From Polyporus tsugae (Eukaryota; Basidiomycota; Agaricomycetes; Polyporales; Polyporaceae), in assembly GCA_024305745.1 (NCBI GenBank), contig JAHRBS010000005.1, positions 1,426,001-1,490,000 of the forward strand: 64,000 bases of DNA, in the 5' to 3' direction. A model generated the notes under the pieces. It searched no databases and was not told the origin of the DNA. It saw nothing but the letters and a program-made list of their open reading frames with translations. Below, in pieces: positions 46,928 to 58,201 of the stretch. Position numbers and translations under genes: made by a program. Within the stretch, counting starts at the first letter, position 1. Each line of letters opens with the position of its first letter.

Positions 46928-49893
46928 ATGCGCACACGACGGCGACCCGTCTTGCAAGACAAGACTCCAGGAAACACACCCCAGAAACCGAAGGCGAAGG
47001 CTACTCGCGCCGCGAAACCTGAACTCGTCCCGGTGGTGGAGATCAAGGCGAGAGTGCGCCGGAGCAAGAGAGGGAAGCATGCAGAGGCGGATGAGCCTGC
47101 AGACGTCGACGATGCTGGTGAGCACCCCAATAGTCACTCGTACTGGACGCGTCATAGACGTGTTCGACACCGCGAAGCTCCTGCCGCAGTTGCACAAGAC
47201 GTTCCGCCGCCCCCGAAGCGAGGGCGAGGACGGCCTCGGAAGGTCGCACCCACGAAGGCTCCAAGTCGTAAGTTCTATATGCTACCACTTCCGCTTTCCC
47301 TATCACTGACATCTGTATAGCCCCCGCACCTTCGTCTCCAGAAATAAATGTCGTTCTTCCTGTTGCAGAGGATGTCGCTTCAGGTGAGTTTGCCATCATT
47401 TTCCTTTTTATGTTTGTTTCTGGTCTGCGGTCGTGGCAGTTATCCTGGCCAGAGAGACGAAGCCGCTCGACGTTCCCGTCGTCGGGAGAGTTAAAGCAGC
47501 CTTAGACTGTCACGATTGCTCGCGTGGAGCATCTCACCTATGATGGACCTAACCGCTATGAAGCCCGGTGGCCGCGGCGAGTGGCGTGCATCCGCCAGTC
47601 GACCAGAATCTCACTCTCTGTACACAACACACACGCGCAATGGATGCAGTAAAACTCAAGTATGCGAAACAACGAGGTCCAGCTCAGTTGGGGCGCCAGT
47701 ATATTTCACGACCACCTCAGCTTGTGATTCCGCGCCCTTTTTGCACATCGTTCTGATAAGCTTCGAGTCTCCTACAGTTTCTGACACGGATGCTTCACAG
47801 ATCACAGTGCGGAAGAAGACGATGGCGATGAGAACGCTCCACCTCTTCCTTCCCCTGTATCTCCGACCATTGAACGACAAGCGGCTCGCCCTCGAATCCC
47901 TCGTGCAGTACGCCATGTACCGCTTGGTTCCCTGCCTCCCTCTTCATTCCCTGTGAGCGTACGTCCGAGTACACCGGAATCCGTGCCCATCGCCGATGAC
48001 GACAGCACGGCGTCCGAAGCCGCCAGGGCGATCCTCCACACTCCATCTCCCGCACGCATCGTTCGCGCTCCGATTCCAGTGGAATCCACCCCGTTAGGGC
48101 GTCTCCCGACCCTTGAAGCGTCCTTGCGACCCAGCGCTGAGCGTGGCCGGCACGTACACAGTATTCGCAGGTGGAATGCGGTTGTATCGCGAGCATATTC
48201 CCCCCTACCGCCGTCTTCTCCTCCCGCCCCTTCGCCGCCAACCCAGGTTCCTATCGCGACAAGCTCACAGCCGCGCTATCAGGCAGACTTTTCCGACGAG
48301 CCAGATGAGAACCAGCCTGCTCACGGTCCCATTTACGTCAAGAGGAACACACCTCCAAGTGACGACGACCTTTTCGGCCTACTGGCTGCTGAGAAGAAGC
48401 TGAAGACCATTCGCCAACGGCGGACCGCGGTCGAATCGTCGCGTGCTCCTGGAGGCACTCGCGCACCCCTCGGCATGCTTGCACTCGACGAGGTCCCCTC
48501 GGTGGCTGTGTCCATTCCCGATCGTCTGCCTACGCCCATCCCGTCCGACGATGATCACAACATCGACGACCTGTACTTGGACGTCGATCCTGTCCGCCCC
48601 GGTCCGTCTCACCTTGACGACTTGGAGGACCTGGAGGACGAGGACAAGGAGAACGTTGCGATAGAAGACTACGACCTGAACGAGGACAAGGAGAACATGC
48701 GCCCGCCACACCTCGTCTTTGACGACCTCAAGGAGAACGACGCACCCCTTGATGGCTCGGGCTCTGAGCCCGACGGTGCGGTCGACGAGAACGAGAACGA
48801 GAACGAGAACGAGAACGAGAACGAGAACGAGAACGAGAACGAGAACGAGAACGAGAACGAGAACTCGATCGCCCCGATCCTGCTTGCGTCGGTGAGGAAG
48901 ACGGGGCTGGACCAGCTCCTCGAGTCGCCATCGTCGTCCTCGGGGAGCCCGACGCACGCGCTGCGCACCCCGCACAAGCACCGCAGCGCGCACCACCGCT
49001 CGCCGCTGCCCACGCCGCACTTCTCCGATGCGGGCCTGTCGGACGAGCCAGGCATGATGGGGTCCGACGAGCGCGACGACTCGCCGAGTCCCGTCAAGAA
49101 GCCGTCTGTCGTACGCGCCGCCGTTGTGAAGGGCAGAGCTGTCGCCGCTGCGCAAGACAAGGGCAAGGGCAAGGAGAAGGCGGGCCCTTCGAAGCCTCGT
49201 CAGCCACTGGCGACACTTGAGTACGAGGATCCGTACGCGGAGCCGCCGAAGATCGCGGGGAAGAAGCGCACGCGGGCACAAGAGAAGGAGAGCGAGGAGG
49301 ACTCGGATCCGAAGGCGGCCGTGCGGAGGCTGGAGGCGCTGTTGCCCAAGAGGCCGAAGAAGAAGGCACGGGCAGGGGAGGCCAGCGGGACTCGGGCGGA
49401 GGCGGTGAAGAAGGGGAAGGGGAAGGGGAGAGAGAATGTGCCGGAGAGCACGGAGAGCGGGCCGGGGAGCGAGGACGAAGATGACAGCGCAGGAAGCGAC
49501 TCGTCCCCGCCAAAGCCTCCCGCTCGAGCGGCGCGTGGGAGGGGGAGGGGACGGGGGAGGGGAACTGGCAGAGGGAGGGGGAGGGGGAGGGCTGGTGCTC
49601 CAGCTGCGAATGGACGTGCGGTTGCGGCTAAGCCTGCTTCGAGGGGCCGGTCGACGTCGCGGGGCAGGCCTCCCGCGTCCAAGGACAAGGGCAAGAAGAG
49701 GGCGATTGAGGAAGTAGATCCTGACGAGGACGAGGTGCGCAATGATTAAATCATCCTGCGATCCGTCAATGCGGAGGCTGACGGGCTCGTGACGGTATTG
49801 CAGGAGAGAGCGCGGAAACGCCAGGAGCGGATGGAGTACTTCAAGAAGCTCCAGGAGTACAGCCTGGAGAAGGAGGACGTCTACGTAATCTGA
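46928..49893 (+). CDS. AT-hook nuclear protein with acidic and basic low-complexity regions
   Basis: Exons 46928-47117, 47178-47267, 47321-47383, one starting at 47440 with an uncertain end (47508 or 47523), 47801-49734 and 49804-49893; about 811 residues. An AT-hook (PPKRGRGRPRKVAP) lies near residue 80. The large exon has Ser/Pro-rich stretches and NTPPSDDDLFGLLAAEKKLK. It also has a Glu-Asn repeat (48786-48864), acidic DDLEDLEDEDKENV, and C-terminal Lys-rich and Gly-Arg-rich (GRGRGRGRG) tracts that suit DNA or RNA binding. The last exon reads ERARKRQERMEYFKKLQEYS and ends in EDVYVI, the most conserved-looking part. It is probably a chromatin-associated protein; a specific role cannot be given. 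Confidence 0.75.
48786..48864 (+). repeat. (GAGAAC)n coding hexanucleotide repeat
   Basis: About thirteen tandem GAGAAC/GAACGA units encode alternating Glu-Asn within the AT-hook protein. Length polymorphism in multiples of six would keep the frame. Confidence 0.9.
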
Positions 49894-50442
49894 GCGGCTT
49901 GGTTATGGCCACTCAGCTGCGATTGTTTCAGTTATAATCTTCTTGATTGGGTCGTGCTCTCGTTGCTTGCTGTCCATTGCGCTTTCTCGCTGACGTCGAC
50001 GTCCTTCGCCATTCTGTATCATAGTCAGCGCCCCGAGGCCTCCACCGTCACCCCTCTCTACCATTGCTGCCCGCTGCTCCCACCGCTTGTATTCCAGCTC
50101 ATTCTGACACCGCTTCTCGGGGTCACAGTTTATTCTCTATGTAATCGCCGACCAACGCTCGGTTCTCTTAACGGACGCCAGTTCGTCTATGATTCTTTTG
50201 TCGGCACGATACGGTACTATAGGATACCTCAATGTGAGGCAACGATTTTGGTTATGATTCTATTTGTATATGTAGCCCTATGGCTTTGTCTACTCGCAGC
50301 CTTGTTATACCGTATTCATCTGCCTGAAAAGACGTGCGTGTGCGCATTCCTTAGAAAACGCGATGATCCTCTTGCCTCACGAAATCGGAGATCTAAAGAC
50401 GAGATGAGTGCTTTCTCCCGCTGGGTCAGTGAGGCAGCGTAG
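49894..50442 (+). CDS. Possible small membrane protein exon
   Basis: An open frame from just after a TGA at 49891 to the stop at 50442. It has two or three hydrophobic segments: WVVLSLLAVHCAFSL, LVFQLILTPLLGVTVYSLC and ATILVMILFVYVALWLCLLA. A basic tail (CAFLRKRDDPLASRNRRSKD) follows. There is no ATG before the first helix in this frame, so an upstream exon or a chance ORF are both possible. It overlaps no other gene. Family not recognised. Confidence 0.35.
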   Translation, partial: AAWLWPLSCDCFSYNLLDWVVLSLLAVHCAFSLTSTSFAILYHSQRPEASTVTPLYHCCPLLPPLVFQLILTPLLGVTVYSLCNRRPTLGSLNGRQFVYDSFVGTIRYYRIPQCEATILVMILFVYVALWLCLLAALLYRIHLPEKTCVCAFLRKRDDPLASRNRRSKDEMSAFSRWVSEAA

Positions 50443-50577
50443 TGCTGGATCCAAATATATCCAAACGATGTATCTGGTGTGCAGAGGTTGCTTGTTTTAT
50501 ATACGTATACGAGATGTTTTCTACCGCGGCCTGACGTCTGTAAGAAGTGGACTGAGTCTGAGGCAACGCTGTGTGTA

Positions 50578-52685
50578 TCATCTGCGACGCGGAGTGTTCC
50601 CGGACGCTTGCACGTGAGCGTTCCTCGAATCTTGAGGGATATATAGGCGGGAAGGACCGGCGACCGGCGTGTCGCGACTCGGGCGGGAAATACGGGATGT
50701 CGTTTGTTGACTGGGAGGGAGCGGCGCACCCCGGGGTTCGCGCCGACCGGTGCTCTTCCCCGTGAGTCCAACGTCCTCGCGGGGCGGAAACGCAACGTTC
50801 CGCCGGTCTTTCATATCGCCATACACCATCCCCTCGAGCTCGATGTGGATGACCAAGGTGTGCTCGGGATTCAGCTTGCAGCGCGAGAACGACAGCCGGA
50901 CGGTCCGCTCGGAGTCTCCGAAGTCCTTCGTCCAGCGCGGCCACGCATTGACATGGTCCTCGAGACAATTGTGCGAGAGGATGTCGGCCAAGTCCAATTC
51001 GAACGCGAACCGCGGGAACACCTTCGCCCAGTGCGCCGGCCGTCCTGGAGAGCGCACGCACGTCCCGAACAAGAGCTCGACGCACTCGTTGCTGTCGATG
51101 TCCTCGAACGCCACGCTCACGCGGAGCGGCATCCCGTTGACGGCGTCGTTTTGGATGCTCATCGGGTGCATCTCCATGCCAATCAGCGACAGCCTGCCGA
51201 GGAGCCAGTGCGGGAGGCGGAAGGGCGGGGCGGGAGCGATGGAATGCAGGGCGAAGCAGCGGCTCGGCGCGGTGTCCTTCCTGATGGGCGGCGGGGTGTC
51301 GGCGATGAAGATGTCGCGCCACTGGGCCGTCACCACCATCCCGTTAAGACGCAGATTGTAGAGGTCGTTTCCGAGGGAGATGAGGCGCTTGAAGCCACCG
51401 ACCCTGAACATGCACCCGGTGTGGTACTTCTTTCGCGACGGATCCTGGAGAAGATCGTCGAACTGGCGGAGGAGGAGGCCGATGTGTTCGCGACCTGTGT
51501 CGCACAGGAGGACCGCAATGGTGAGCCCGCCCGACTCGATGATGGGGAAATGGCATTCAAATCCGTAGCTTGTAGATGAAAACCGAGGTAGTTCTTGACG
51601 ACCAAATGGGCCAAACTCTCTCTCGAAGCGACTTCTGGGATCTGTTGCACGCTAAGGACCACGTTTCGTTAACTACAACATAGTATCATTTGAAGACGAC
51701 TACTTACCTGCTCCGTTGTCCATTGCTCGTCGAGATATGGCTGCAATGGATTCTTTGTGGAGGGCGTATAACGCACATGATGATGCGGCTCGGTGAAGCT
51801 CGTCGGCGAAGAGGCGAGGAGGTAGATGTCGTTCATTGAGGATAGGAATCTGTCGTAGGATAAAACCTTGTACATCTCTGGTAGTACCGGGTCGTCGGCT
51901 CTAGTAGAGGACTCCAACTCACAACCCCAAGCGAACAGGCTCGTGTCGAACGACTGCTTCACGATCTCGTGCTGGAGGCGAAGGAACGCCTGACGACCCT
52001 CCCCGTAGATCGTAGGCATGTTGACGTTGAAGAGGCCCATCAGGCAGTACGCCTCATCCTCCACACGGGTCGTGTTCCGCTTCGACGCCCATGACATGCG
52101 CTCTGCAACGCACACTGCCGAGTAGTGCTCCTCGCGCGTCAGCACTTGCGACGATACGCCGGTGACCTGTTCAAGGAGCGGCGCGAGCTCCACCTTGTTC
52201 CCTATGATCTCCCAGTCTCGCGATAGAAAGATGACGAAGAAGGGGGCGAGGAGCTCCTGCAGCGTCCATCCACGCGTGTGCCACCGCGCCGTCCTGAACA
52301 TCGAATCCGGCGCTCTCAGGTCGTCGGAACTGTCGACGTCGTGCAGATATGCATAGCACACCTCTGCGAGAGAATACCAGTGGAACATCGAGTTGATCGC
52401 CCCCGATAGTTCGGTGCTGCTCGTCTTGTCGATGCAGCACGTGTCGTTCCACACCCACCGGTACCCGTGGCGTTCCGCGAGGAGGCAGCACTCGCGGACC
52501 TTCGAGGTCGCAAGGTCTCGAGGGTTTGCGCCAGTTTCCTTGCACCGCTCGCGGAGGGCTTGTATCTCTTGGAACGTCTGCTCGTTGTCGCTCCAAGTGT
52601 GGGATAGGATCGCGTAACCACCGATGACCGCTTCCGGGCTACGGAAGAAGTGGAGTTCGGCGCGATCGGTGCTTAACAACCACAT
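50578..52685 (-). CDS. HET-domain (heterokaryon incompatibility) protein
   Basis: Two exons, 52685-51708 and 51651-50578, join in phase to give 683 residues. The HET domain starts MWLLSTDRAELHFF and continues AILSHTWSDNEQTFQEIQAL, VRECCLLAERHGYRWVWNDT, CCIDKTSSTELSGAINSMFH, WYSLAEVCYAYLHDV and HTRGWTLQELLAP. It is followed by the DUF8212-type segment DEAYCLMGLFNVNMPTIYGE with LQHEIVKQSFDTSLFAWGC. The C-terminal half (FECHFPIIESGGLTIAVLLC and onward) is a less conserved region common to Agaricomycete HET proteins. It ends in a Ser/Arg/Pro-rich tail. HET proteins trigger cell death on non-self recognition in ascomycetes; the role in basidiomycetes is less certain. No NACHT or WD40 part is present. 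The intron is 56 nt. Confidence 0.88.
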
Positions 52686-53338
52686 TGCGTTGTTCTGGAA
52701 CGGATCATCAGGAAAGCTGAACCGACGGATAGCTGAGGAGCACCCGACTCACTGTTCAGCTCACCTACAGTGGGGTGGAAAGCAGAGGGAGAGGGGGAGA
52801 ATGAGGGGTGCGATGTAGGGATTTATACTTGGGGGCCTGATACGCTGACCTATCATATTTGAACTGTCGTGGGATTTCGAAGGACACCTGGCCGGTGGCA
52901 TTGCAGCACATGACAAAGTTCCCGAAAGCATACAGAATCATTGACAGCATGTCATTCTCAGAACTGAATCGTTAAACTGAGGGGAAGTATACACCGATCA
53001 TACTTGAAATCAGTTCTGTGATTCAATATTTGTCAAAGTTACGAAGTGGCACCTACTGTACCAATGGCTTTTATACCGTGTCATCCATGGAATGTCGCAC
53101 ACCTCCGAAGTTGTAGATAAGGCGATCGTCGTGCTCTTCGAATTGTCGGGCCATCGCGTAGCATCTCGCTCATGTCTCCTATCGGGTCTCGTGACGGCTA
53201 TACATACATTGGAATGTCAATGCATATCTTCCTCATGATATTAACAGCCGTCGTCACCTTCCTCCATCATCAAATTGCGCAAGGCATCGACCACTTCATC
53301 CTTGTGCTCGAAACTCGAAGACCCGCTCCCAGAAAGTC
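52686..53338. other. No gene recognised
   Basis: Promoter side of the HET gene and 3' flank of the F-box-like pseudogene. No supported ORF. Confidence 0.5.
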
Positions 53339-54781
53339 CTACAGGATCGTTATCTGCACCAACACTGAACATCGAGTGATGCCATGTGCGATCCTTAGAG
53401 AGGTACCCGGAAGACGTATCGCCGTACGGAAGAGGTCTGCGGTAGCCTCGAGGTCGAGACCGTCAAAGTCGTTGGACGCGGGATACCGTGGTCGGTGGCG
53501 TTCGTTCCCTTCGGTGAGCAAGCTGTAGTTGAGCGTGAGCGTTAAGCATCCTGGCCACGTTGTCCTACCAAGCTCAATCTCCCGTTGTAGAGGGGAAGTA
53601 CGACGTACCAGCATTGCCTGAACGTTCATGCCGCCCGGTTCCGTTGCGAAGCACTGCAGATTTCCAGCTTCAACGTCTGTGGCTGATGTGCAGAGGGATC
53701 CTCAGGACGGCAGCCATCGAGTCGCCTTCAAACATCGCCACGCCAACAACGGTGATCGCGAGACCAGTGAATCGAACGCCCTCGAGAACGACTCGAGCTA
53801 CTAGGTCGTCCAGTGAGAAGGCGCCGGTGAGTCGGAGCCTAGGAACATGACATGCTGGCCCCAGCAGGAACAGATCGGCGACGCCCCCGACGAGTTCTTT
53901 GAGGTGCTCCTACGTCCCTCCGTGTCTCTCCTGGCTCGCCCTGTTCGAGGTGCGGTAAAGCGTGGCCTGGAAGAACTCCACGGGGCCAACGAATTCTCCG
54001 GCTGGGTAGCCGCGGACGAAGGTGAAAGAGAAGTGGACCAGATTGGGGAATACGCTGGCATATGCGAGAGTCTTGGGGGTCCAGATGCCGTCATAGGTCA
54101 CGCTGACCCTACGGACGGAGGGGTAGACGATGTCGTACATGACGTGCTCGAGGGCCATGGCCACATTGGAGGCCGTAATAACCTCGAGCGTGTCTGATAG
54201 ATTCGCGAGAAGAACGATAGGGTTCCGGCGTTGCGCATCTTCCGAATTATGTCAGGTAGTAAGAGGCGTGAAACCGATGGATATCGTCCTGAGGGGCGAG
54301 CGGATCGCGGTGATCAGGCTGCACGCCCGTTGGTCGCACTCGTCGATCGTGAGGTGCCGAAGCGTCGTCAATGCGGAGAAAGTTATGACCAACGGAGTGG
54401 CATCAGCAGTCCCCGCTGGGTGCGGATGTGTTGGTGTCGACTTGAGCATCACGTCCGTCTCGCGTAGGGTCAGCGATTCGAGAGCCAACAAAGGATGTGA
54501 GATCAGTCCTGGAGCGCGTCCACCCCCCGCGGCGGTAATTCCCCACTTGCAATCTCGAGGGCGCGGAGGTATGGGAACCTAGTGGCTGAATTCGCATATA
54601 GGAACTGCACGAAGGAGATGATGCTGCTTCCGGTGGTGAGCGACACCTCGCCATCCAACAGGGATCTCGCTCCGCCCTGGCGGAGGGCGTGACATGTCCG
54701 AGTCATCCTCCCAATGGTTGGTAGGGGGGAAATATCCATGATAAGAAGCAGGATATCGATTGGCAGAGCTTGAATAGACAT
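53339..54781 (-). pseudogene. F-box/LRR-like protein, tandem copy 1, broken
   Basis: Begins MSIQALPIDILLLIMDISPL, an F-box-like start, and continues CHALRQGGARSLLDGEVSL and ISFVQFLYANSATRFPYLRA. Near 54503-54512 one base is missing relative to copy 2 (after GVDALQ), so the frame runs into TGA. SHPLLALESLTLRE then resumes in another frame. A further TGA at 54254-54252 could be removed only by a 36-nt intron, which is very short. Downstream the frame reads RNPIVLLANLSDTLEVI, ALEHVMYDIVYPSVRRVSV and, at 53550, LTLTLNYSLLTEGN. It is probably inactive. The unit is repeated head to tail at 55260-56791. Confidence 0.65.
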
Positions 54782-55259
54782 GATTGCAATGCTCTTCGTC
54801 GTACCGTTCAGCATGAGAAGTCAAGAGACGTATCAGCGAGTTACCAGTTGCGCACATCAGTGAACATACTCACTCACACGTACTAGATATCAGCACTGAT
54901 TCAGGAGAATGAAAAGTGCTTCCTGCTTCTGGGACCCTGCAGATGGACGTAGAGCGATGAGCAAGGGAGGAGTCGAGAACTCCGACGTGATTGGATCGGC
55001 AGTAGCCGAATAGGACGTACGCGCGTCAGATTGATCTTCACTGTCTCTCCGATCGCAATTTGTCGCTTCTACTCGACCCCTACTTGCACAAATACTACGG
55101 AAACAGAGCACACTTCACCATCTATCATACACACATCGGAATGTAGACCTCCTTCCTGACAGACATCACCAACCGTCGTCCTCTTTCTCCGCCATTAAGT
55201 GGCCTACTACTACGTCGCCGGGCTCGAAGACTCTTGGCGCCCTGAATCGAATGTCATGG

Positions 55260-56791
55260 AGCAGTTTAAACCCCCCAAACAGCCACACTGTTGAGCCTAG
55301 CTTCGTATCCCGTGCGATCCGTCGGAAGGTGCTCGACAACATCCGTCGCTAACGAAGGGATCGCCGCACGGAAGAGCGTCCGGGTCTCCACGAGGTCGAG
55401 ACCCTCAACGTCTCTCTCTCTACAGGACAGAACCAGTCGTATCGAGATCGATACGATTCGTCTGCTGGGGTAAGGAGGCCATAGTTGAGGGTGGGAGTGA
55501 GGTGGTGGAGCGGGGGGGGGGCGAGCGTCGTGGCCACGTCGTTCTATCGGAGGATGATCAGCGCGGTTCTTCTCCCATTTTCGAGTTCAGAGGATTACGT
55601 CAAAACGTACCAACACTGTCTGAATGTCTATGTCGCCTTCGGACGGGGAGAAGCAGAGCTCCACCTCCAGTCTTCGCAGCTGCTGAGCGGAGGGCTCCCT
55701 GAACACGGTACCCAGGGCGTCGTCGAAGGTTGGCGCGCCGGCGATGGTGATTGCGAGCGCGACGGGTCGAGTGTCCTCCAGGACGGTTTTGACGTGTTCG
55801 TATTCTTGTGGCTTTGACAGTATCGACCCGGCGAGTCGCAGCTTCGGGACATGGCATGTTATCCCCAGCGCGAGGATGTCGGCGACGCTCCCTTCCAGTT
55901 CTTCGAGGTTCTTCCATGTCTGTCTGGGAATGTGATTCTCCTGGATCTCACGATTCCAAAGCCGGAGGTGTAGTGCCCTCTGTAAACGGGGGGAAGTATC
56001 ATATCCCACTCGAGAGCTGCCGCCAGCGGGGGTGAGAGAGAGGTGTGTCAGACTGGGAAAGGCGGCGACATATGTGATGGTCCGGGGGGGTAAGAGGTCG
56101 CTGAACGTTGCGTTGATCGTGCGAACCAAAGGGTACACGGTATCGTATACGTCCGGCCCTGGAAGCATAGCGAAGTGCGAGCCCAAAATTTCTTCGAGTG
56201 TGGCTGAATGGTTAGCGAGAAGGACGATAGGATTCCGATTTTGAAGCTCGTCCACACGAAGCGAGCGGCCGAGAGGATTGTCTTCAGAGGTGAGCGGAAC
56301 GTCCTGATGAGGCTACAGGCCCAACGACCGCAATGACCATGAACGGTGAGGTGTCGGATCGTCGTTAGCCCTGCGATAGCGGCGATAAGGGGAGGCTGGT
56401 TGAATGCATCGTAGACGACGTCTGAAGAAGATGACGGTGTTGACTTGAGCATCGAGTCCGCCTCCGAGTCTTGCAGCGTCAGCGAGTCGAGAGCCAGCAA
56501 AGGATGCGAGAATAGCTGTAGAAGCGCGACCACCGCCGGTGGCGGGATTTCCCCGCATGCGAGCTCGAGGGTGCGGAGGAACTGGAATCGATTGGCTGCA
56601 TCCGCGTTTAAGAACTGCAAGAAGGAGACGATGCTGTCTCTGGTCGTGAGCAACAACCCGCCGTCCAGGAGGAACCTCGCCCCGCCCTTGCGAAGCGTGT
56701 GGCACATCCGCATCATCTTCGCGGCCGTCGGTCGCGGGGATACCTCCAGGATCAGCAGGAGGATGTCGAACGGTAACGTTTGACGACCCAT
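55260..56791 (-). pseudogene. F-box/LRR-like protein, tandem copy 2, probably broken
   Basis: Starts MGRQTLPFDILLLILEVSPR (an in-frame upstream ATG exists at 56842) and runs through CHTLRKGGARFLLDGGLLL to RWACSLIRTFRSPLKTIL. Near 56270-56290 the frame shifts by one base into DELQNRNPIVLLANHSATLE, with no GT-AG intron to explain it. A plausible intron follows DIQTVL (55606 to about 55540). A second shift near 55420 separates YRSRYDWFCPVE from DVEGLDLVETRTLFRAAIP. Copy 1 has the first region in register and this copy has others, so each is damaged at different sites. Sequencing errors at single bases cannot be excluded. Confidence 0.6.
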
Positions 56792-57185
56792 GATTGCCAG
56801 AAATTTCGAGGTAGCAGCTGAACAGACGTCTTCTACTGGCAATAGAGGTGCACAAGAGAGGCCGAGGCTATGTCAGAGGTCGAGTCTGCGGTGATGAGAG
56901 GCTCAGGCTACAGCTGCAGAAGCTGCAGCGCCGCCAAAGTCGGACCTCTTAGACGCCCGAGGATTGCGCCGCGGCCGAATCCCGACGGTGACGTTCGCCG
57001 CCGACGCCGACAACGATGCTCGGCTCGCACTCCGCGTGCGCATCCTCGTTACCCCAACACTCAGGCCAGCCATTGCGCCTCAAGGCCTCACGTCTCAAGC
57101 CCGCCCAGGCTGACACACACCAAATTGAACCCATCGCCAAGTCAATATAGAGCCGCTTCCCCCCTCGAACGTGCAGGAGTCGGGA

Positions 57186-57550
57186 ATGAGCACGTCCTCA
57201 TTCCGCAAGATCGCCGCTCTCGCGCTCCCGGAGAAGAAGCCCCTGGGCATTGCGATCGGTCTACTCATCGTATCGAGCACGGTGTCGATGAGCGTACCGT
57301 TTACGATTGGGAAACTCATTGATTATTTCTCGAGTGTAAACCCGGTACGTTCGTCCCCGTCTTTGGCATTGTGAAATCCAAGACTATATCCATGCTTATG
57401 CACGGAATTCAGGAAACCCCGTTCGGCTTGTCGCTGGGTCAAGCCTCAGCGGTGCCCCTTCTCCTGTTTACGGCCGGCGCGACTGCGAATGCAGGGCGTA
57501 CAATCCTTATGTGTCTAGCGGGTACATGTCTGTCACACTCTATTCTACGG
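57186..57550 (+). pseudogene. Truncated N-terminal fragment of a mitochondrial ABC transporter (Mdl1-like)
   Basis: Exon 57186-57344 encodes MSTSSFRKIAALALPEKKPL with VSSTVSMSVPFTIGKLIDYF. After an intron ending ggaattcag, the chain continues ETPFGLSLGQASAVPLLLFT, AGATANAGRTILM. This matches the first transmembrane region of Mdl1/ABCB10-type half transporters. Where relatives read MR(L/M)(A/S)GQR(I/V), this copy reads MCLAGTCLSHS and all similarity stops. The rest of the membrane domain and the whole ATP-binding domain are missing. The upstream region of DUF6533 copy E begins within about 350 bp. A truncated relic is the best reading, perhaps broken when the copy E segment arrived. Confidence 0.65.
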
Positions 57551-57914
57551 TCGGTTCCGTTGCGCACAGGAACGCAACTCATACCGGTGCATAAACCTCC
57601 GCCTGAGAGACCAACGCTCTTCAAGCTTCAAGGCGCGTGCACAGGTTCTTAAATCACCAATGACGACTGACAGGAAGCATAGAGCGCTACGATCTGCCCC
57701 CTGTAAGTATCCTTGATCTGATTGTGGACTTTGTCAAGCCAGACACCGTCTGCGCTCGCATCGTCGTCACTAACAGACGTTGACCCGCCTAACCAATCTG
57801 TGGTATGCTCCTCAGCTGGCAGATTTCCGCCTTGATCGTGTCTATTGGACATCCGGCGCACGATAGTCCAAGCTTTCTGGAGAATCGATTCCACGACGAG
57901 GGGTTGCGCGTCTG

Positions 57915-58201
57915 AAGGAATGGGGGGGGGCAGTGTCGATAGGACATTATGCGTAGGTAAGCTGGCTTCTGTGTGCGGCAAACGGTGTTTTTACTGACAA
58001 ATCTTCCATTCCATCCGGAGTATGGCACGTTGAAGAAGATAGAGTTCGTAGCCATCATTGTATGCGCCCGTTTTATCCGACCTCGCGGGGACGCGGGCAG
58101 ATGCAAAATATGAGTGTCCTGCTCAAGCACTACATCACAGGAATCCCCTTCCAATCCCGCCCCCCCCTTAACAGTTCTCATTCACATCCACGCCTGTCAA
58201 A
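57915..58201 (+). repeat. Upstream duplicon of DUF6533 copy E
   Basis: Closely matches the region upstream of copy A (602-910, inverted orientation), including GGCTTCTGTGTGCGGCAAA, TTTTTACTGACA and CTTCCATTC(C/A)(A/C)(T/C)CCGGAGT, and CACAGGAATCCCCTTCC near the start codon. Copy B's upstream region is a more distant match. Confidence 0.7.

Noticed and set aside
48379..49281. 300-residue minus-strand ORF rich in Val-Leu
   Set aside because: It is the antisense shadow of the AT-hook gene; the (LV)n stretch is the complement of the Glu-Asn repeat.
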